This document shows positions 1 through 7,370 of a stretch of DNA of 12,834 nucleotides, piece by piece. Position 1 is the first letter of the stretch, and each line of letters starts with the position of its first letter. Source of the DNA: Betaproteobacteria bacterium (GTDB lineage: Bacteria > Pseudomonadota > Gammaproteobacteria > Burkholderiales > SG8-41). Under the pieces are notes generated by a model. The model had not been told where the DNA came from and did not search any database. It was given only the letters and a program-made list of their open reading frames with translations. The translations under genes and the position numbers were made by a program. The DNA lies in NCBI GenBank assembly GCA_025356695.1, contig JANXSE010000326.1, positions 1 to 12,834 of the forward strand, read 5' to 3'.

Positions 1-241
1 ACGACAGCACTGTTGGCAGCAACAACACCAGTGCCATCCCGCGCGCGAGCTTGTGCGTAAAGCGCGCGGCCAGCGCCGTAAACAGCGCCGGCGGCTCCGC
101 GGCAAGACCGGCGCGCACGCCGCCACCGATCGCGCCGGCCAGCAATACGCCGACAGCGACGATGCGCAACGCAGCGAGGCCCGTGAATTCCGAGACCAGC
201 AATATTGCGAAACCGACTGTGAGCAGAATGGGGCAAACCAT
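1..241 (-). CDS. Uncharacterised membrane protein, N-terminal part (cut by window edge)
   Basis: Reading the minus strand from an ATG at 241-239 gives about 80 codons with no stop before the window ends. The product is strongly hydrophobic. One likely membrane segment spans about residues 5-16 (ILLTVGFAILLV), a second about 23-40 (rich in V, L, A, G), and a third begins near residue 70 (MALVLLLPTVL). A short cytoplasm-like stretch with R, K and H separates the second from the third. It lies 73 bases downstream of the FAD dehydrogenase on the same strand, so it is probably the next gene of that operon. A transport subunit or small membrane partner would fit, but I do not recognise a family. 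I could not match it to TctA or TctB. The start is the first ATG; no strong ribosome binding site is evident. Confidence 0.55.
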   Translation of the reverse strand, partial: MVCPILLTVGFAILLVSEFTGLAALRIVAVGVLLAGAIGGGVRAGLAAEPPALFTALAARFTHKLARGMALVLLLPTVLS

Positions 242-275
242 AGATTCACATTTGATCAGATATCCAGCTGCTTTC

Positions 276-295
276 CCTCCCCTTCAAGGGGGAGG
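276..295. repeat. Short palindromic intergenic repeat (CCTCCCC / GGGGAGG type)
   Basis: CCTCCCC at 276-282 pairs with GGGGAGG at 289-295 across a small loop. The core is the same as in the larger repeats at 5274 and 8462. It sits between the dehydrogenase stop codon and the start of the membrane-protein gene, so it would form a hairpin in their shared transcript. Confidence 0.6.
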
Positions 296-314
296 AGTTA
301 CTTGTTGATTCCGC

Positions 315-1802
315 TTACGCCTGCAATGCCGCCGTCGCCGCGCCCGTGCCCGCAATGCGGCCGAAAGTCGCACCCGCCATCATGCCCGACCCCGATGCAT
401 AGTTACCGACCCACAGGCCGCCGGCCATTTCGCCGGCCGCATACAAACCGGGAATCGGCCGCCCCGCGACATGCTGCACTTGGCCGTTCTTCGGATCGAT
501 TTTCAAACCACCGTAACAGAACGTCATGCCGCAGCGCACCGGGAAGGCTTCGAACGGCCCTTCCTCGATGCTGAGGCAGTAATTGCTCTTCGGAATGGTG
601 AGGCCGACGGTCGCCTTGCCGTCAAGCTTGTGGCGGTCCGCGTTGAAAGTACCGGAGCCGATCGCGGCGTTGTACTCGCGCACCGTGCGCAGCAGGTTGG
701 TCACGTTGATGTCGAGTTCGGCGGCGATCTCTTCGAGCGAGTCGGCCTTGACGGTCGATGCGTCGTCGTAATTCATCGGGTAGATGTCCATCTTGCGCGC
801 CTTCGAATCGAGAATCTGGAAAGCGATGCCGCCGGGTTGCGACAGAATCGCGCGGCCCATCGCCGCATAGGTGCGCCCGCGCAGATCGTAGGCCTCGTCG
901 ACGAAGCGCTCGCCGTGAAGATTGACCATGATCGAGTACGGATACATATAGCGCGCCTTCGAGGCCTTGGTCGAATAGGCGATCGGAATCTTGTACGGCG
1001 CGAGGTTGATGTCCTGCGGCGAGGCGTGGCAGGTGCTCCAGCTGCCGTGCGGCATGGCGCCGATGTTCATCGCCATCTGCAGGCCCTCGCCGGTGTTGAA
1101 CGGCACGCCGCGCAGCCGCACCATGTCCCAGCCGACGCCGAGGTAACGCGCGCGCATTTCCGGGTTCGATTCAAAACTGCCGCAGGCAAGCACGATCGAC
1201 TTCGCATGGAAAGTGGCGAAGCCGTTCGCCGTCAACGCCTTCACGCCGGTGACGCGGCCCTTTTGATCGACCACCAGATCGACCGCCGAGGTGTCGTAGT
1301 GAAATGTCGCGCCGGCTTTTTCGAGCAGATTGAAGTTGCGTTGCTGCAGGCCGTAGCCGCCGCCGTTCATCAACAGAATATTGTCGGACGGCATCTTGAA
1401 ACCGCCGGCAGGCACCCAGTCGTGGCCCTTGCTCGCCAGCCAGTGCACGGTGTTGCGCGATTCGGTGACGTGCACTTGCAGCATCTCCTGGTCGCTCTGG
1501 TTGTTGGTGACCTGCATGATCTCGTCCCAGTGCTCGGCCTCGGTGCGGTGCGGCATGCGTTCGAGCAGTTGATGCAGGTCGGCGTCGGACATGTTCTTCA
1601 CCAGCGGGCGCACGTCGTCGAAACCGTTGAAGACGAAACGCATGTGGCCGGTCAGCGCGCTGTTGCCGCCGCGATTTCCCTTCGATGCTTTTTCGAGTAT
1701 GCCGACGCTCGCCTTTTTTTCGAGCGCGGCGTGCGCGGCGGAACAGGCGGCGTTGCCGGCGCCGACGATCAGCACGTCATAGTGAAATTCCTGGTCTGCC
1801 AT
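315..1802 (-). CDS. FAD-dependent dehydrogenase of the fumarate reductase flavoprotein family, TcuA-like
   Basis: The 495-residue product is a flavin-dependent oxidoreductase of the fumarate reductase/succinate dehydrogenase flavoprotein family, most like tricarballylate dehydrogenase TcuA, which oxidises tricarballylate to cis-aconitate. The N-terminus carries the dinucleotide-binding strand-turn-helix DVLIVGAGNAACSAA (residues 9-23). The ribose-binding acid follows at E37, then RGGNS at 44-48. The middle contains the family's GERFVDE segment, and the C-terminus has GRPIPGLYAAGEMAGG (447-462) followed by a Ser/Gly-rich stretch (SGSGMMAGATFGRIAG) closing the FAD site. There is no signal peptide, so it is cytoplasmic. 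The ATG at 1802 has AGGAG (plus-strand CTCCT, 1809-1813) six bases upstream. It lies 39 bases after the MmgE/PrpD gene, and the pairing suggests sequential steps on an organic acid. The exact substrate is inferred only; related 3-ketosteroid or fumarate-type enzymes are possible. Confidence 0.85.
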   Translation of the reverse strand: MADQEFHYDVLIVGAGNAACSAAHAALEKKASVGILEKASKGNRGGNSALTGHMRFVFNGFDDVRPLVKNMSDADLHQLLERMPHRTEAEHWDEIMQVTNNQSDQEMLQVHVTESRNTVHWLASKGHDWVPAGGFKMPSDNILLMNGGGYGLQQRNFNLLEKAGATFHYDTSAVDLVVDQKGRVTGVKALTANGFATFHAKSIVLACGSFESNPEMRARYLGVGWDMVRLRGVPFNTGEGLQMAMNIGAMPHGSWSTCHASPQDINLAPYKIPIAYSTKASKARYMYPYSIMVNLHGERFVDEAYDLRGRTYAAMGRAILSQPGGIAFQILDSKARKMDIYPMNYDDASTVKADSLEEIAAELDINVTNLLRTVREYNAAIGSGTFNADRHKLDGKATVGLTIPKSNYCLSIEEGPFEAFPVRCGMTFCYGGLKIDPKNGQVQHVAGRPIPGLYAAGEMAGGLWVGNYASGSGMMAGATFGRIAGTGAATAALQA

Positions 1803-1841
1803 TGTGTTCTCCTGTGCGAATGAATGTGCGGTCGCGCGAAA

Positions 1842-3185
1842 TCACGCCACCGAAAAGGTTTTTGCCGATGCCATTTTTTCCAGGCGGTCGAAGCGCGCCG
1901 CCGAGGCCGCATCACCGGCGCCGCCGGTCAACAGCATGAACTTGTGCTTGAGATCTTCGCTCGTCAGCGGCTCGGCCGGCATGCCTTTGTAGGTATCGCG
2001 GCGCTTGCTGACCTTGCGGCCGTCCTTCAGCCTCACCGTCACCGTCGAGCTGCGCACCGAACCTTCGCCGGCGCGTTGCTTCAGCTCCAATGCTTTTGCC
2101 GTAGCGCGAATCGCCGGATCCTGCACCGCCGATTCGTCGAAGGAGCGCGGATCGTCCGGGTCACGATGCAGTGCAATCGCCACGCAGAACGGCACGCTGT
2201 ACTGCGCCTTCAGAATATCCACCGGCTCCGGAATGTTGTGATGGGTCATCAGGCGTTCGCTGCCCTCGATCAGGAGATGTGCAACATCGGAAGCACTGAA
2301 TTTGTTTTCAGTCATCAATTCACGCAGCGCCTGCACCGGCGTGTGCGCATTGACGTGCGCGGCGTAACGCTTGAGGCAGATGCGCCGCACTTCCCAATCG
2401 CTGCCGAGGCCCCTGGTCAGCAGTTCCGCTTCACACTGGTCCGCAATGCCGAAGGCATCGAGAAAACCGAACTTGCCTTCGAGTATCGTCTCCGGCCCTT
2501 CATAACTCATCCGGGCAAGCCGCGCCGCCATGATGCCACTTTCGGAGGCACGGCCGAGGTGCAACCGTTTGACCATCGCACCGTCCTTCGATTTTGAAAA
2601 TGCCAGCAGGCCCGACGACAGCGAACCAGCGATCGCGAGAGCATTCGTCAATTGTTTGGCGTTGAGACCATAGACGAGGCCGGCGGCAATCGCGCTGCCG
2701 AAAGGCCCGGTCAGACCCGGCGCGTGAAAACCGACATGTTCGGGACTGTGGTGCGTCGCCAGCGCGATGCGGAACATCACTTCGACCGCGGCGACATAGG
2801 CCGTCAGCGCGCGCTTGCCATCGACGCCGGTTTCCTCGCAGGCCGCCAGCAGCGCCGGCAGCACGGTCGCGCCCGGATGCGAACCCGCACCCGGATCGCG
2901 CACGCTGTCCTGCTCGAATGCGTGTGCCAGCGCGCCGTTGGCGAGCGCCGCATACGGCGCCTGCACTTTCGCCGCGGGATAACCGAGGATCGAACACGGA
3001 CCGCCGTTGCCATACAGCTGCGCGTAGTCGATGACTATGCGGCTCCACGGAAACTGCGCGCCGTAGCTCATCGCAGCGACGGTGTCGATGATGCAGTCGC
3101 GCCCGCGCGCGACGACGTCTTCGGGAATCTGTTCGAATTTCAAATCGGCGGCGAATTGCGCCAGGGTTTGCGAAGCAGTGGCCAT
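1842..3185 (-). CDS. MmgE/PrpD family protein
   Basis: The 447-residue product belongs to the MmgE/PrpD family, which includes 2-methylcitrate dehydratase and cis-aconitate decarboxylase. These enzymes dehydrate or decarboxylate tricarboxylates. The N-terminal helical domain holds the family's conserved segment LAHAFEQDSVRDPGAG followed by HPGATVLPALLAA, with H88, D93 and H103 as the likely active-site region. GLVYGLNAKQLTNALAIAG and KRLHLGRASESGIMAARLA are further family-typical stretches. The C-terminal half has the usual lid-like domain, with a VTVRLKDGRKV strand region. The protein is cytoplasmic and of normal family length. The start is ATG at 3185, with a weak purine run (GAGAGAG) upstream. 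It sits between a Bug receptor gene (33 bases upstream) and the FAD dehydrogenase, consistent with one transcript. Family assignment is firm; the substrate is not determinable. Confidence 0.9.
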   Translation of the reverse strand: MATASQTLAQFAADLKFEQIPEDVVARGRDCIIDTVAAMSYGAQFPWSRIVIDYAQLYGNGGPCSILGYPAAKVQAPYAALANGALAHAFEQDSVRDPGAGSHPGATVLPALLAACEETGVDGKRALTAYVAAVEVMFRIALATHHSPEHVGFHAPGLTGPFGSAIAAGLVYGLNAKQLTNALAIAGSLSSGLLAFSKSKDGAMVKRLHLGRASESGIMAARLARMSYEGPETILEGKFGFLDAFGIADQCEAELLTRGLGSDWEVRRICLKRYAAHVNAHTPVQALRELMTENKFSASDVAHLLIEGSERLMTHHNIPEPVDILKAQYSVPFCVAIALHRDPDDPRSFDESAVQDPAIRATAKALELKQRAGEGSVRSSTVTVRLKDGRKVSKRRDTYKGMPAEPLTSEDLKHKFMLLTGGAGDAASAARFDRLEKMASAKTFSVA

Positions 3186-3218
3186 GTTGTTCTCTCTCTT
3201 TACTTGCTCGTTGTAATT

Positions 3219-4196
3219 TCAGCCCTTGATACCGGCGTCGCGGATGACTTTGCCGAGACGGGCCATCTCGGATTTTACCGTCGCGCCGAATTCCTCCGGC
3301 GTGCTGCCGACGATCTCGACACCCGAACTCAAAAAACGTTCTTTCACTTCGGCGCGATTCAACACGCGCACGATTTCCTGATGCAATCGCACAATCACCG
3401 GCTCCGGCGTTTTCGCCGGCGCGAACAAACCAACGATCGACATCGCTTCATAACCGGGCAGGCCCGCCGACGCCACCGTCGGCAGTCCGGGCAACAACGG
3501 CGACGGTTGCGGACTCGTCACCGCCAGCGCATGCAGCCGTCCCGATTTGATATGCGCGGCGACCGAGCCCGGTGTCGCAAACGCAAGCTGCACCTCGCCG
3601 GCGATCAGCGCATTGAGCGCGATGCCGTTGCCCTTGTACGAAATCTGCGTGACGTCGAGTCTGCCCATCGCTTTGAACAATTCGGTGGCGATCTGGCTCG
3701 ACGAACCCACCGCGCCGGTGCCGTAATTCAACGCACCCGGCCGCTTGCGCGCCAGCGCCAGCAATTCCTGCGTCGTTTTCACTGGCAGTGAAGGATGCAC
3801 GACCAGTATGTTCGGTGCGCGCACCGCCAGCGAAATGGGTGCCAGATCTTTCAGCGGATCGTAAAGCACGTGCTCACGCAGATACGGCAGCAGCCAGATA
3901 TTGCTGCCGTAGAGCAGCAAGAGATGACCGTCGGGCGCGCCCTTCGCCACCGTTTCGCCGGCGATCGCGCCACTGGCGCCACCGCGGTTGTCCACCACCA
4001 CCGGCTGGCCGAGCGGCCCGGTGAGTCCCTGCGCGATCACGCGCGCGGCGAAATCATTGCCGCCGCCGGGTTCCGAGGTGACGATGTGAATCGCGCGCGC
4101 CGGGAACCCCTGCGCGTGCGCGACCGCCGCCATGGCGACAGCCCATGCCGCAGCGAACAGCACGTTGCGCACTCGCCTCAAAGCCGGTTTCCTCAT
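3219..4196 (-). CDS. Bug/TctC-type tripartite tricarboxylate transporter receptor (receptor 1)
   Basis: This is a periplasmic substrate-binding protein of the Bug/TctC family, which binds carboxylates or amino acids for tripartite tricarboxylate transport or sensing. From the ATG at 4196 it has a 28-residue signal peptide: basic n-region (RKPALRRVR), alanine-rich core, cleavage after AHA. Mature family motifs follow: SEPGGGNDFAAR (first ligand loop), VVVDNRGGASGAIAG (second ligand loop), GAPDGHLLLL, LVVHPSLPVKT, ISYKGNGIALNALIAGEVQL and GLPTVASAGLPGYE. In-frame alternatives are ATG 4241 and TTG 4250, which would lengthen the n-region by 15 or 18 residues. None has a clear ribosome binding site, and I prefer 4196 because it gives a normal signal peptide. 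It is first in the catabolic run and divergent from the LysR gene, which probably regulates it. Confidence 0.92.
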   Translation of the reverse strand: MRKPALRRVRNVLFAAAWAVAMAAVAHAQGFPARAIHIVTSEPGGGNDFAARVIAQGLTGPLGQPVVVDNRGGASGAIAGETVAKGAPDGHLLLLYGSNIWLLPYLREHVLYDPLKDLAPISLAVRAPNILVVHPSLPVKTTQELLALARKRPGALNYGTGAVGSSSQIATELFKAMGRLDVTQISYKGNGIALNALIAGEVQLAFATPGSVAAHIKSGRLHALAVTSPQPSPLLPGLPTVASAGLPGYEAMSIVGLFAPAKTPEPVIVRLHQEIVRVLNRAEVKERFLSSGVEIVGSTPEEFGATVKSEMARLGKVIRDAGIKG

Positions 4197-4252
4197 GTGT
4201 TTCGAACGGCCCGCGCGGATGCGTTTCGAGCCAGTTCGCATGATAGTCAATG

Positions 4253-4282
4253 CTGACCGCCGCAGGGCGATGCTGCTACACT
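4253..4282 (+). promoter_or_regulatory. Possible sigma-70 promoter for the LysR-type regulator
   Basis: CTGACC (4253-4258) and TACACT (4277-4282) are separated by 18 bases, each matching four of six consensus positions. They lie about 45-75 bases before the regulator's ATG, in the gap between the divergent genes where a LysR operator is expected. The assignment rests on weak motif matches only. Confidence 0.25.
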
Positions 4283-4326
4283 AGCTGCTATTCCAATCCG
4301 GCATACGTCAAAACCGCCCCGACCTC

Positions 4327-5238
4327 ATGGATCTGCGCCAACTCGAAACCTTCGTGCGCGTCGCCGAGCTCGGCAGCTTCACCCGCGCCTCGATCGTGCT
4401 GCAGGCGGCGCAGCCGGCGCTGTCAAAGCAGATCCGCAAACTCGAGGTCGAACTCGGGCAGACGCTGTTCAGCCGCCACGGCCGCGGCATCCTGCTCACC
4501 GAGGAAGGCGCGCTGCTGCTCGAACACGCGCGTGGCATCATCGAACAGGTCGGGCGCGCACGCCACGCGCTGAACGCCATCAAGGAGTCGCCGCTCGGCA
4601 AGGTGGTGATCGCCACCCCAGCCGTCACTGGCAAGGCGATGACCACCGGCATCATCACCACCTTCCGTCAGCGTTTCCCGAAAGCGTCGCTCGAAATCAT
4701 CGAAGGCAAGAGCCGCTTCATCACCGAATGGCTGCTCACCGGCCGCATCGACATCGCCATCCTCTACGACCCGCCGGCCTCGCCGCTGCTGGAAATCACG
4801 CCGCTGATGAGTCACGACCTGTCGCTGTTTTCGCTCGCCGGCAAAACGCTCGCGCCGAAAGGCAAAGCGGTGCAGTTCCGCGATCTCGGCAAATATCCGC
4901 TGATCCTGCCCGGCCATCCGCATAGCATCCGCACGCTGGTCGAAACCGAGGCGGCGAAGGCCGGCGTGAAACTGAACGTGGTGCTCGAAGTCGACGGTGC
5001 CTCGTTCATCCTCGAACTCGTGCAGCTCGGCCACGGTTACACCATCCTGCCGGACTTCTCGCTCAAGCGCAGCAGCTTCGCGAAGACGTTGCAGCTCAAT
5101 GAAATCGTCGCGCCGCGTCTCAAGCGTTCGCTGAAAGTGGCGGTGTCGACGCAACGGCCGGTGACGCGCATCGCGCGCGAAACGGTCAAACTCATACGAC
5201 AATATCTGGGACCAGGCTCCGAATTCGGCAAACGATGA
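4327..5238 (+). CDS. LysR-type transcriptional regulator
   Basis: The 303-residue product is a LysR-family activator/repressor. Residues 1-60 form the winged helix-turn-helix: MDLRQLETFVRVAELGSFTR, then the recognition helix with QPALSKQIRKLEVELG, then LFSRHGRGILLTEEG. A linker helix to about residue 90 leads into a two-lobed effector domain, with QRFPKASLEIIEG, DIAILYDPP and LGHGYTILPDFS as typical landmarks. The effector domain resembles the group that includes Cbl/NAC-like and aromatic or organic-acid regulators, but the ligand cannot be predicted. It is transcribed away from the receptor-PrpD-dehydrogenase operon, the classic arrangement for a LysR protein controlling its divergent neighbour. 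It also lies 169 bases upstream of the plus-strand triple-receptor run, so it could act on both. No clear ribosome binding site precedes the ATG. Confidence 0.95.
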   Translation: MDLRQLETFVRVAELGSFTRASIVLQAAQPALSKQIRKLEVELGQTLFSRHGRGILLTEEGALLLEHARGIIEQVGRARHALNAIKESPLGKVVIATPAVTGKAMTTGIITTFRQRFPKASLEIIEGKSRFITEWLLTGRIDIAILYDPPASPLLEITPLMSHDLSLFSLAGKTLAPKGKAVQFRDLGKYPLILPGHPHSIRTLVETEAAKAGVKLNVVLEVDGASFILELVQLGHGYTILPDFSLKRSSFAKTLQLNEIVAPRLKRSLKVAVSTQRPVTRIARETVKLIRQYLGPGSEFGKR

Positions 5239-5273
5239 TAGAAACGAAATCCATGCAACATCTAAAACAAGTT

Positions 5274-5375
5274 CCCTCCCCTTGACGGGGAAGGCGGGGG
5301 TGGAGGTGAAAACTTCGATGACTTCCAATCGTTTTACCCCCCATCCCCGCCTTCCCCCTCAAGGGGGGAAGGCGT
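5274..5375. repeat. Paired inverted palindromic repeat (about 100 bases)
   Basis: The left unit CCCTCCCCTTGACGGGGAAG (from 5274) and its GGCGGGGGTGG tail recur as an inverted copy on the right, CCCCATCCCCGCCTTCCCC (from 5339) then CTCAAGGGGGGAAGG. They are separated by about 30 bases of A/T-richer spacer. Each unit forms its own hairpin, and the pair can form one long stem. The element fills the gap between the LysR gene and the receptor run. It may act as a terminator or mRNA-stability element. Confidence 0.75.
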
Positions 5376-5407
5376 TTCACTGAGCAATCGAACAGGTCAC
5401 TATAAAA

Positions 5408-6439
5408 ATGAAGTCAACGAACATCATCGCAACCTGCAAGGTGGGCACCTTGTTGCCCGCGCGGAAATGCATCCCGGAATACGCTGCGCTCCTTCCGGGC
5501 TACGCTCTTTTGTTTCTGACGATTGTCGCGACAGCACACGCCGCCGAAGCGCCCTACCCCAACCGCCCGATCCGCCTCGTCGTCTCCGGTGTCGCCGGCA
5601 GCAGCAACTTCACCGCGCGCCTGATCGCCAACGGCTTGTCCGGCATTTTCGGCCAGCAGGTCGTCGTCGATGGCCGCGAAGGCGGCGTGATCGCCGCCGA
5701 GATCGCGGCGCGCGCCGCGCCCGACGGCTACACGCTGCATCTCAATGGCAGCGCGTTGTGGCTGCTGCCCTACATGCGCGCGCGCGTGCCCTACGATCCG
5801 CTGCGCGATTTCACGCCGGTGACGCTCGCCGTGGCGACACCCAACGTGCTGGTCGTGCATCCCTCAGTGCCGGTGAAATCGGTGCGCGATCTCATCGCAC
5901 TCGCCAAGGCCAAACCCGGCGATCTCAACTACGCCAGCGGCAACGCCGGCACCTCCAACCATCTCGCCGCGGAACTCTTCAAATCGATGGCCGGTGTCAA
6001 CATCACGCGCATTCCGTACAAAGGCGGTGCACCGGCGATCAGCGATCTCGTTGGCGGTCAGGTGCAATTGATGTTCGGCGCTTCGCTCGCCGTTGCACAA
6101 CATGTGCAATCGGGTCGCCTGCGCGCGCTCGCCATCACCAGTGCGAAACCTTCCGCACTCGCACCCGGTTTGCCGACGGTGGCCGAGGCCGGCGTACCCG
6201 GTTACGCCTCGGTGGCAATCTTCGGCGTGTTGGCCCCCGCGAAAACGCCGCCCCTGCTGGTCGAGCGTCTCAACCGCGAAATGGTCAGGGTGCTGCATCA
6301 GCCCGAGGTGAAAGAACGTTTGTTCAACGCCGGCACCGAAGTGGTCGCCAGCAGCGCAGACGCTTTCGGCGTGGCAATCAAAAGCGAAATGACGACGCTC
6401 GGCAAACTGATCAAGGATTCGGGCATTCGCGATGACTAG
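5408..6439 (+). CDS. Bug/TctC-type receptor with divergent ligand loops (receptor 2)
   Basis: This is a periplasmic receptor of the Bug/TctC family, first of three overlapping paralogues. Family landmarks are clear: APYPNRPIRLVV at the mature N-terminus, AAPDGYTL, LVVHPSVPVKSVRDLIALAK, ITRIPYKGGAPAISDLVGGQ and GLPTVAEAGVPGY. Both ligand-contact loops are unusual. The common GGGxDxxAR is GSSNFTAR (residues 64-71), and VDNR is VDGR (87-90), with the following GAGG stretch shortened by two residues. The signal peptide is about 45 residues (cleavage near AHA-A) and its n-region is encoded by palindromic repeats. ATG 5408 directly abuts a TATAAA at 5401-5406, so it would be nearly leaderless. TTG 5453, preceded by AAGGTGG at 5438-5444, is a credible alternative giving a 30-residue signal peptide. 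The stop overlaps the next gene by eight bases. Confidence 0.9.
   Translation: MKSTNIIATCKVGTLLPARKCIPEYAALLPGYALLFLTIVATAHAAEAPYPNRPIRLVVSGVAGSSNFTARLIANGLSGIFGQQVVVDGREGGVIAAEIAARAAPDGYTLHLNGSALWLLPYMRARVPYDPLRDFTPVTLAVATPNVLVVHPSVPVKSVRDLIALAKAKPGDLNYASGNAGTSNHLAAELFKSMAGVNITRIPYKGGAPAISDLVGGQVQLMFGASLAVAQHVQSGRLRALAITSAKPSALAPGLPTVAEAGVPGYASVAIFGVLAPAKTPPLLVERLNREMVRVLHQPEVKERLFNAGTEVVASSADAFGVAIKSEMTTLGKLIKDSGIRDD
5438..5507. repeat. Two palindromic repeats inside the 5' end of receptor 2
   Basis: The first palindrome pairs GTGGGCA (5441-5447) with TGCCCGC (5454-5460). The second is a perfect seven-base inverted repeat, CCCGGAA (5473-5479) with TTCCGGG (5493-5499), followed by CTACGCTC. 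Both look like dispersed intergenic repeats known in many proteobacteria. Here they are translated as about residues 11-34 of the receptor precursor. They could also fold over the alternative TTG start. Confidence 0.55.
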
Positions 6440-7370
6440 GCGAATCTTCGGCGTGCTGCTGCTCGCTGCGACAACCGCATTCGCGCAGGGCTACCCCGAC
6501 AAACCGATCCGCATGCTCACCTCGGAAGCCGGCGGCGGCAGCGATTTCGTCGCGCGCCTCGTCGCGCAGGGCATGAGCACACATCTCGGCCAGCGCGTCG
6601 TCGTCGATAATCGCGGCATGGTCTCTGCCGAAATCGCCAAACACGCCGCGCCCGACGGTTACACGCTGATCCTCTACGGCAGCCCGCTGTGGCTGTCGCC
6701 ATTCCTACGCGACAAGCTGCCCTATGATCCGGTGCGCGATTACCTGCCGGTGAGTCTGGTGGTGAGCACGCCGAACGTCGTTGCCGTGCATCCCAGTGTG
6801 CCGGTGCAGACCATTGGTGAATTGATTGCGCTTGCGAAAACCAAACCCGGCACACTGAATTATTCCAGCGCCTCGACCGGCTCAACGCAGCATCTCGCTG
6901 CCGAACTTTTCAAGAGCATGGCCGGCGTCAACATCGTGCGCATTCCATACAAAGGCAGCGGCCCGGCGCTGAATGCCGTGATCACCGGACAAGTGCAGCT
7001 GATGTTTCCAAGCGCCGGTTCCGCCATGCAACACGTCAAGGCCGGACGGCTGCGTGCGCTCGCCGTCACCACGGCGCAACCCTCGACGCTGGTGCCGGGC
7101 CTGCCGACGGTGGCCGAAGCAGGCCTGCCCGGTTACGAATCGACCTCGCCGTTCGGTGTGTTCGCGCCGCTCAACACGCCCGACGCCATCATCGCGCGCC
7201 TCACCCGCGACATCGCGCGCGGCCTGAACGACAGCGAGATCAAAACGCGCTTCACCGGCGCAGGTGTCGAAACCGTCGGCAGCACGCCAACCGAACTCGC
7301 CGCCATGGTTAAATCGGAAATGGCGAAATGGGGCAAACTGATACGGGACGCAGGGATACATGAAGATTAA
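6432..7370 (+). CDS. Bug/TctC-type receptor with shortened ligand loop (receptor 3)
   Basis: This is a 312-residue periplasmic receptor of the Bug/TctC family. Its ATG lies within the end of receptor 2 (ATGACTAG, eight-base overlap), so translation is probably coupled. The signal peptide is a compact 19 residues (MTRRIFGVLLLAATTAFAQ with cleavage before Q). The first ligand loop is canonical (SEAGGGSDFVAR, residues 31-42). The second reads VVVDNRGMVSAEIAKHAAPDG (from 56) and is four residues shorter than in receptors 1, 4, 5 and 6, losing the Gly-rich segment. Other landmarks are VVAVHPSVPVQTIGELIALAK, IVRIPYKGSGPALNAVITGQ and GLPTVAEAGLPGYE. It is closest by eye to receptors 2 and 4, suggesting local duplication. 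The altered loop suggests a changed ligand or a loss of tight binding. Confidence 0.93.
   Translation: MTRRIFGVLLLAATTAFAQGYPDKPIRMLTSEAGGGSDFVARLVAQGMSTHLGQRVVVDNRGMVSAEIAKHAAPDGYTLILYGSPLWLSPFLRDKLPYDPVRDYLPVSLVVSTPNVVAVHPSVPVQTIGELIALAKTKPGTLNYSSASTGSTQHLAAELFKSMAGVNIVRIPYKGSGPALNAVITGQVQLMFPSAGSAMQHVKAGRLRALAVTTAQPSTLVPGLPTVAEAGLPGYESTSPFGVFAPLNTPDAIIARLTRDIARGLNDSEIKTRFTGAGVETVGSTPTELAAMVKSEMAKWGKLIRDAGIHED

Noticed and set aside
53..574. Plus-strand frame of 173 codons at the left end
   Set aside because: It overlaps the end of the dehydrogenase gene antisense and its product is Arg/Pro/Ser-rich. The minus-strand membrane-protein frame is more protein-like.
471..1823. Long plus-strand reading frame (450 codons) over the FAD dehydrogenase
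   Set aside because: It is antisense to a gene with clear flavoprotein motifs. The product is His/Arg/Val-rich without a recognisable fold, typical of a shadow frame in GC-rich DNA.
2652..3791. Plus-strand frame of 379 codons spanning the MmgE/PrpD and receptor 1 genes
   Set aside because: It crosses two well-supported minus-strand genes and their gap, and its product is Arg/Gln/His-rich low-quality sequence.
4423..5328. Minus-strand frame of 301 codons opposite the LysR gene
   Set aside because: The LysR protein has complete family motifs throughout. The opposite frame is a shadow with Arg/Asp/Gly-rich composition.
5274..5375. CRISPR array from the repeated C/G-rich units
   Set aside because: The units are inverted, not directly repeated, there is no regular spacer series, and no cas genes are present.
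5467..6435. Plus-strand frame of 322 codons starting at ATG 5467
   Set aside because: It is in a different frame from receptor 2, and its product is Arg/Gln-rich nonsense. The receptor frame has all family motifs.
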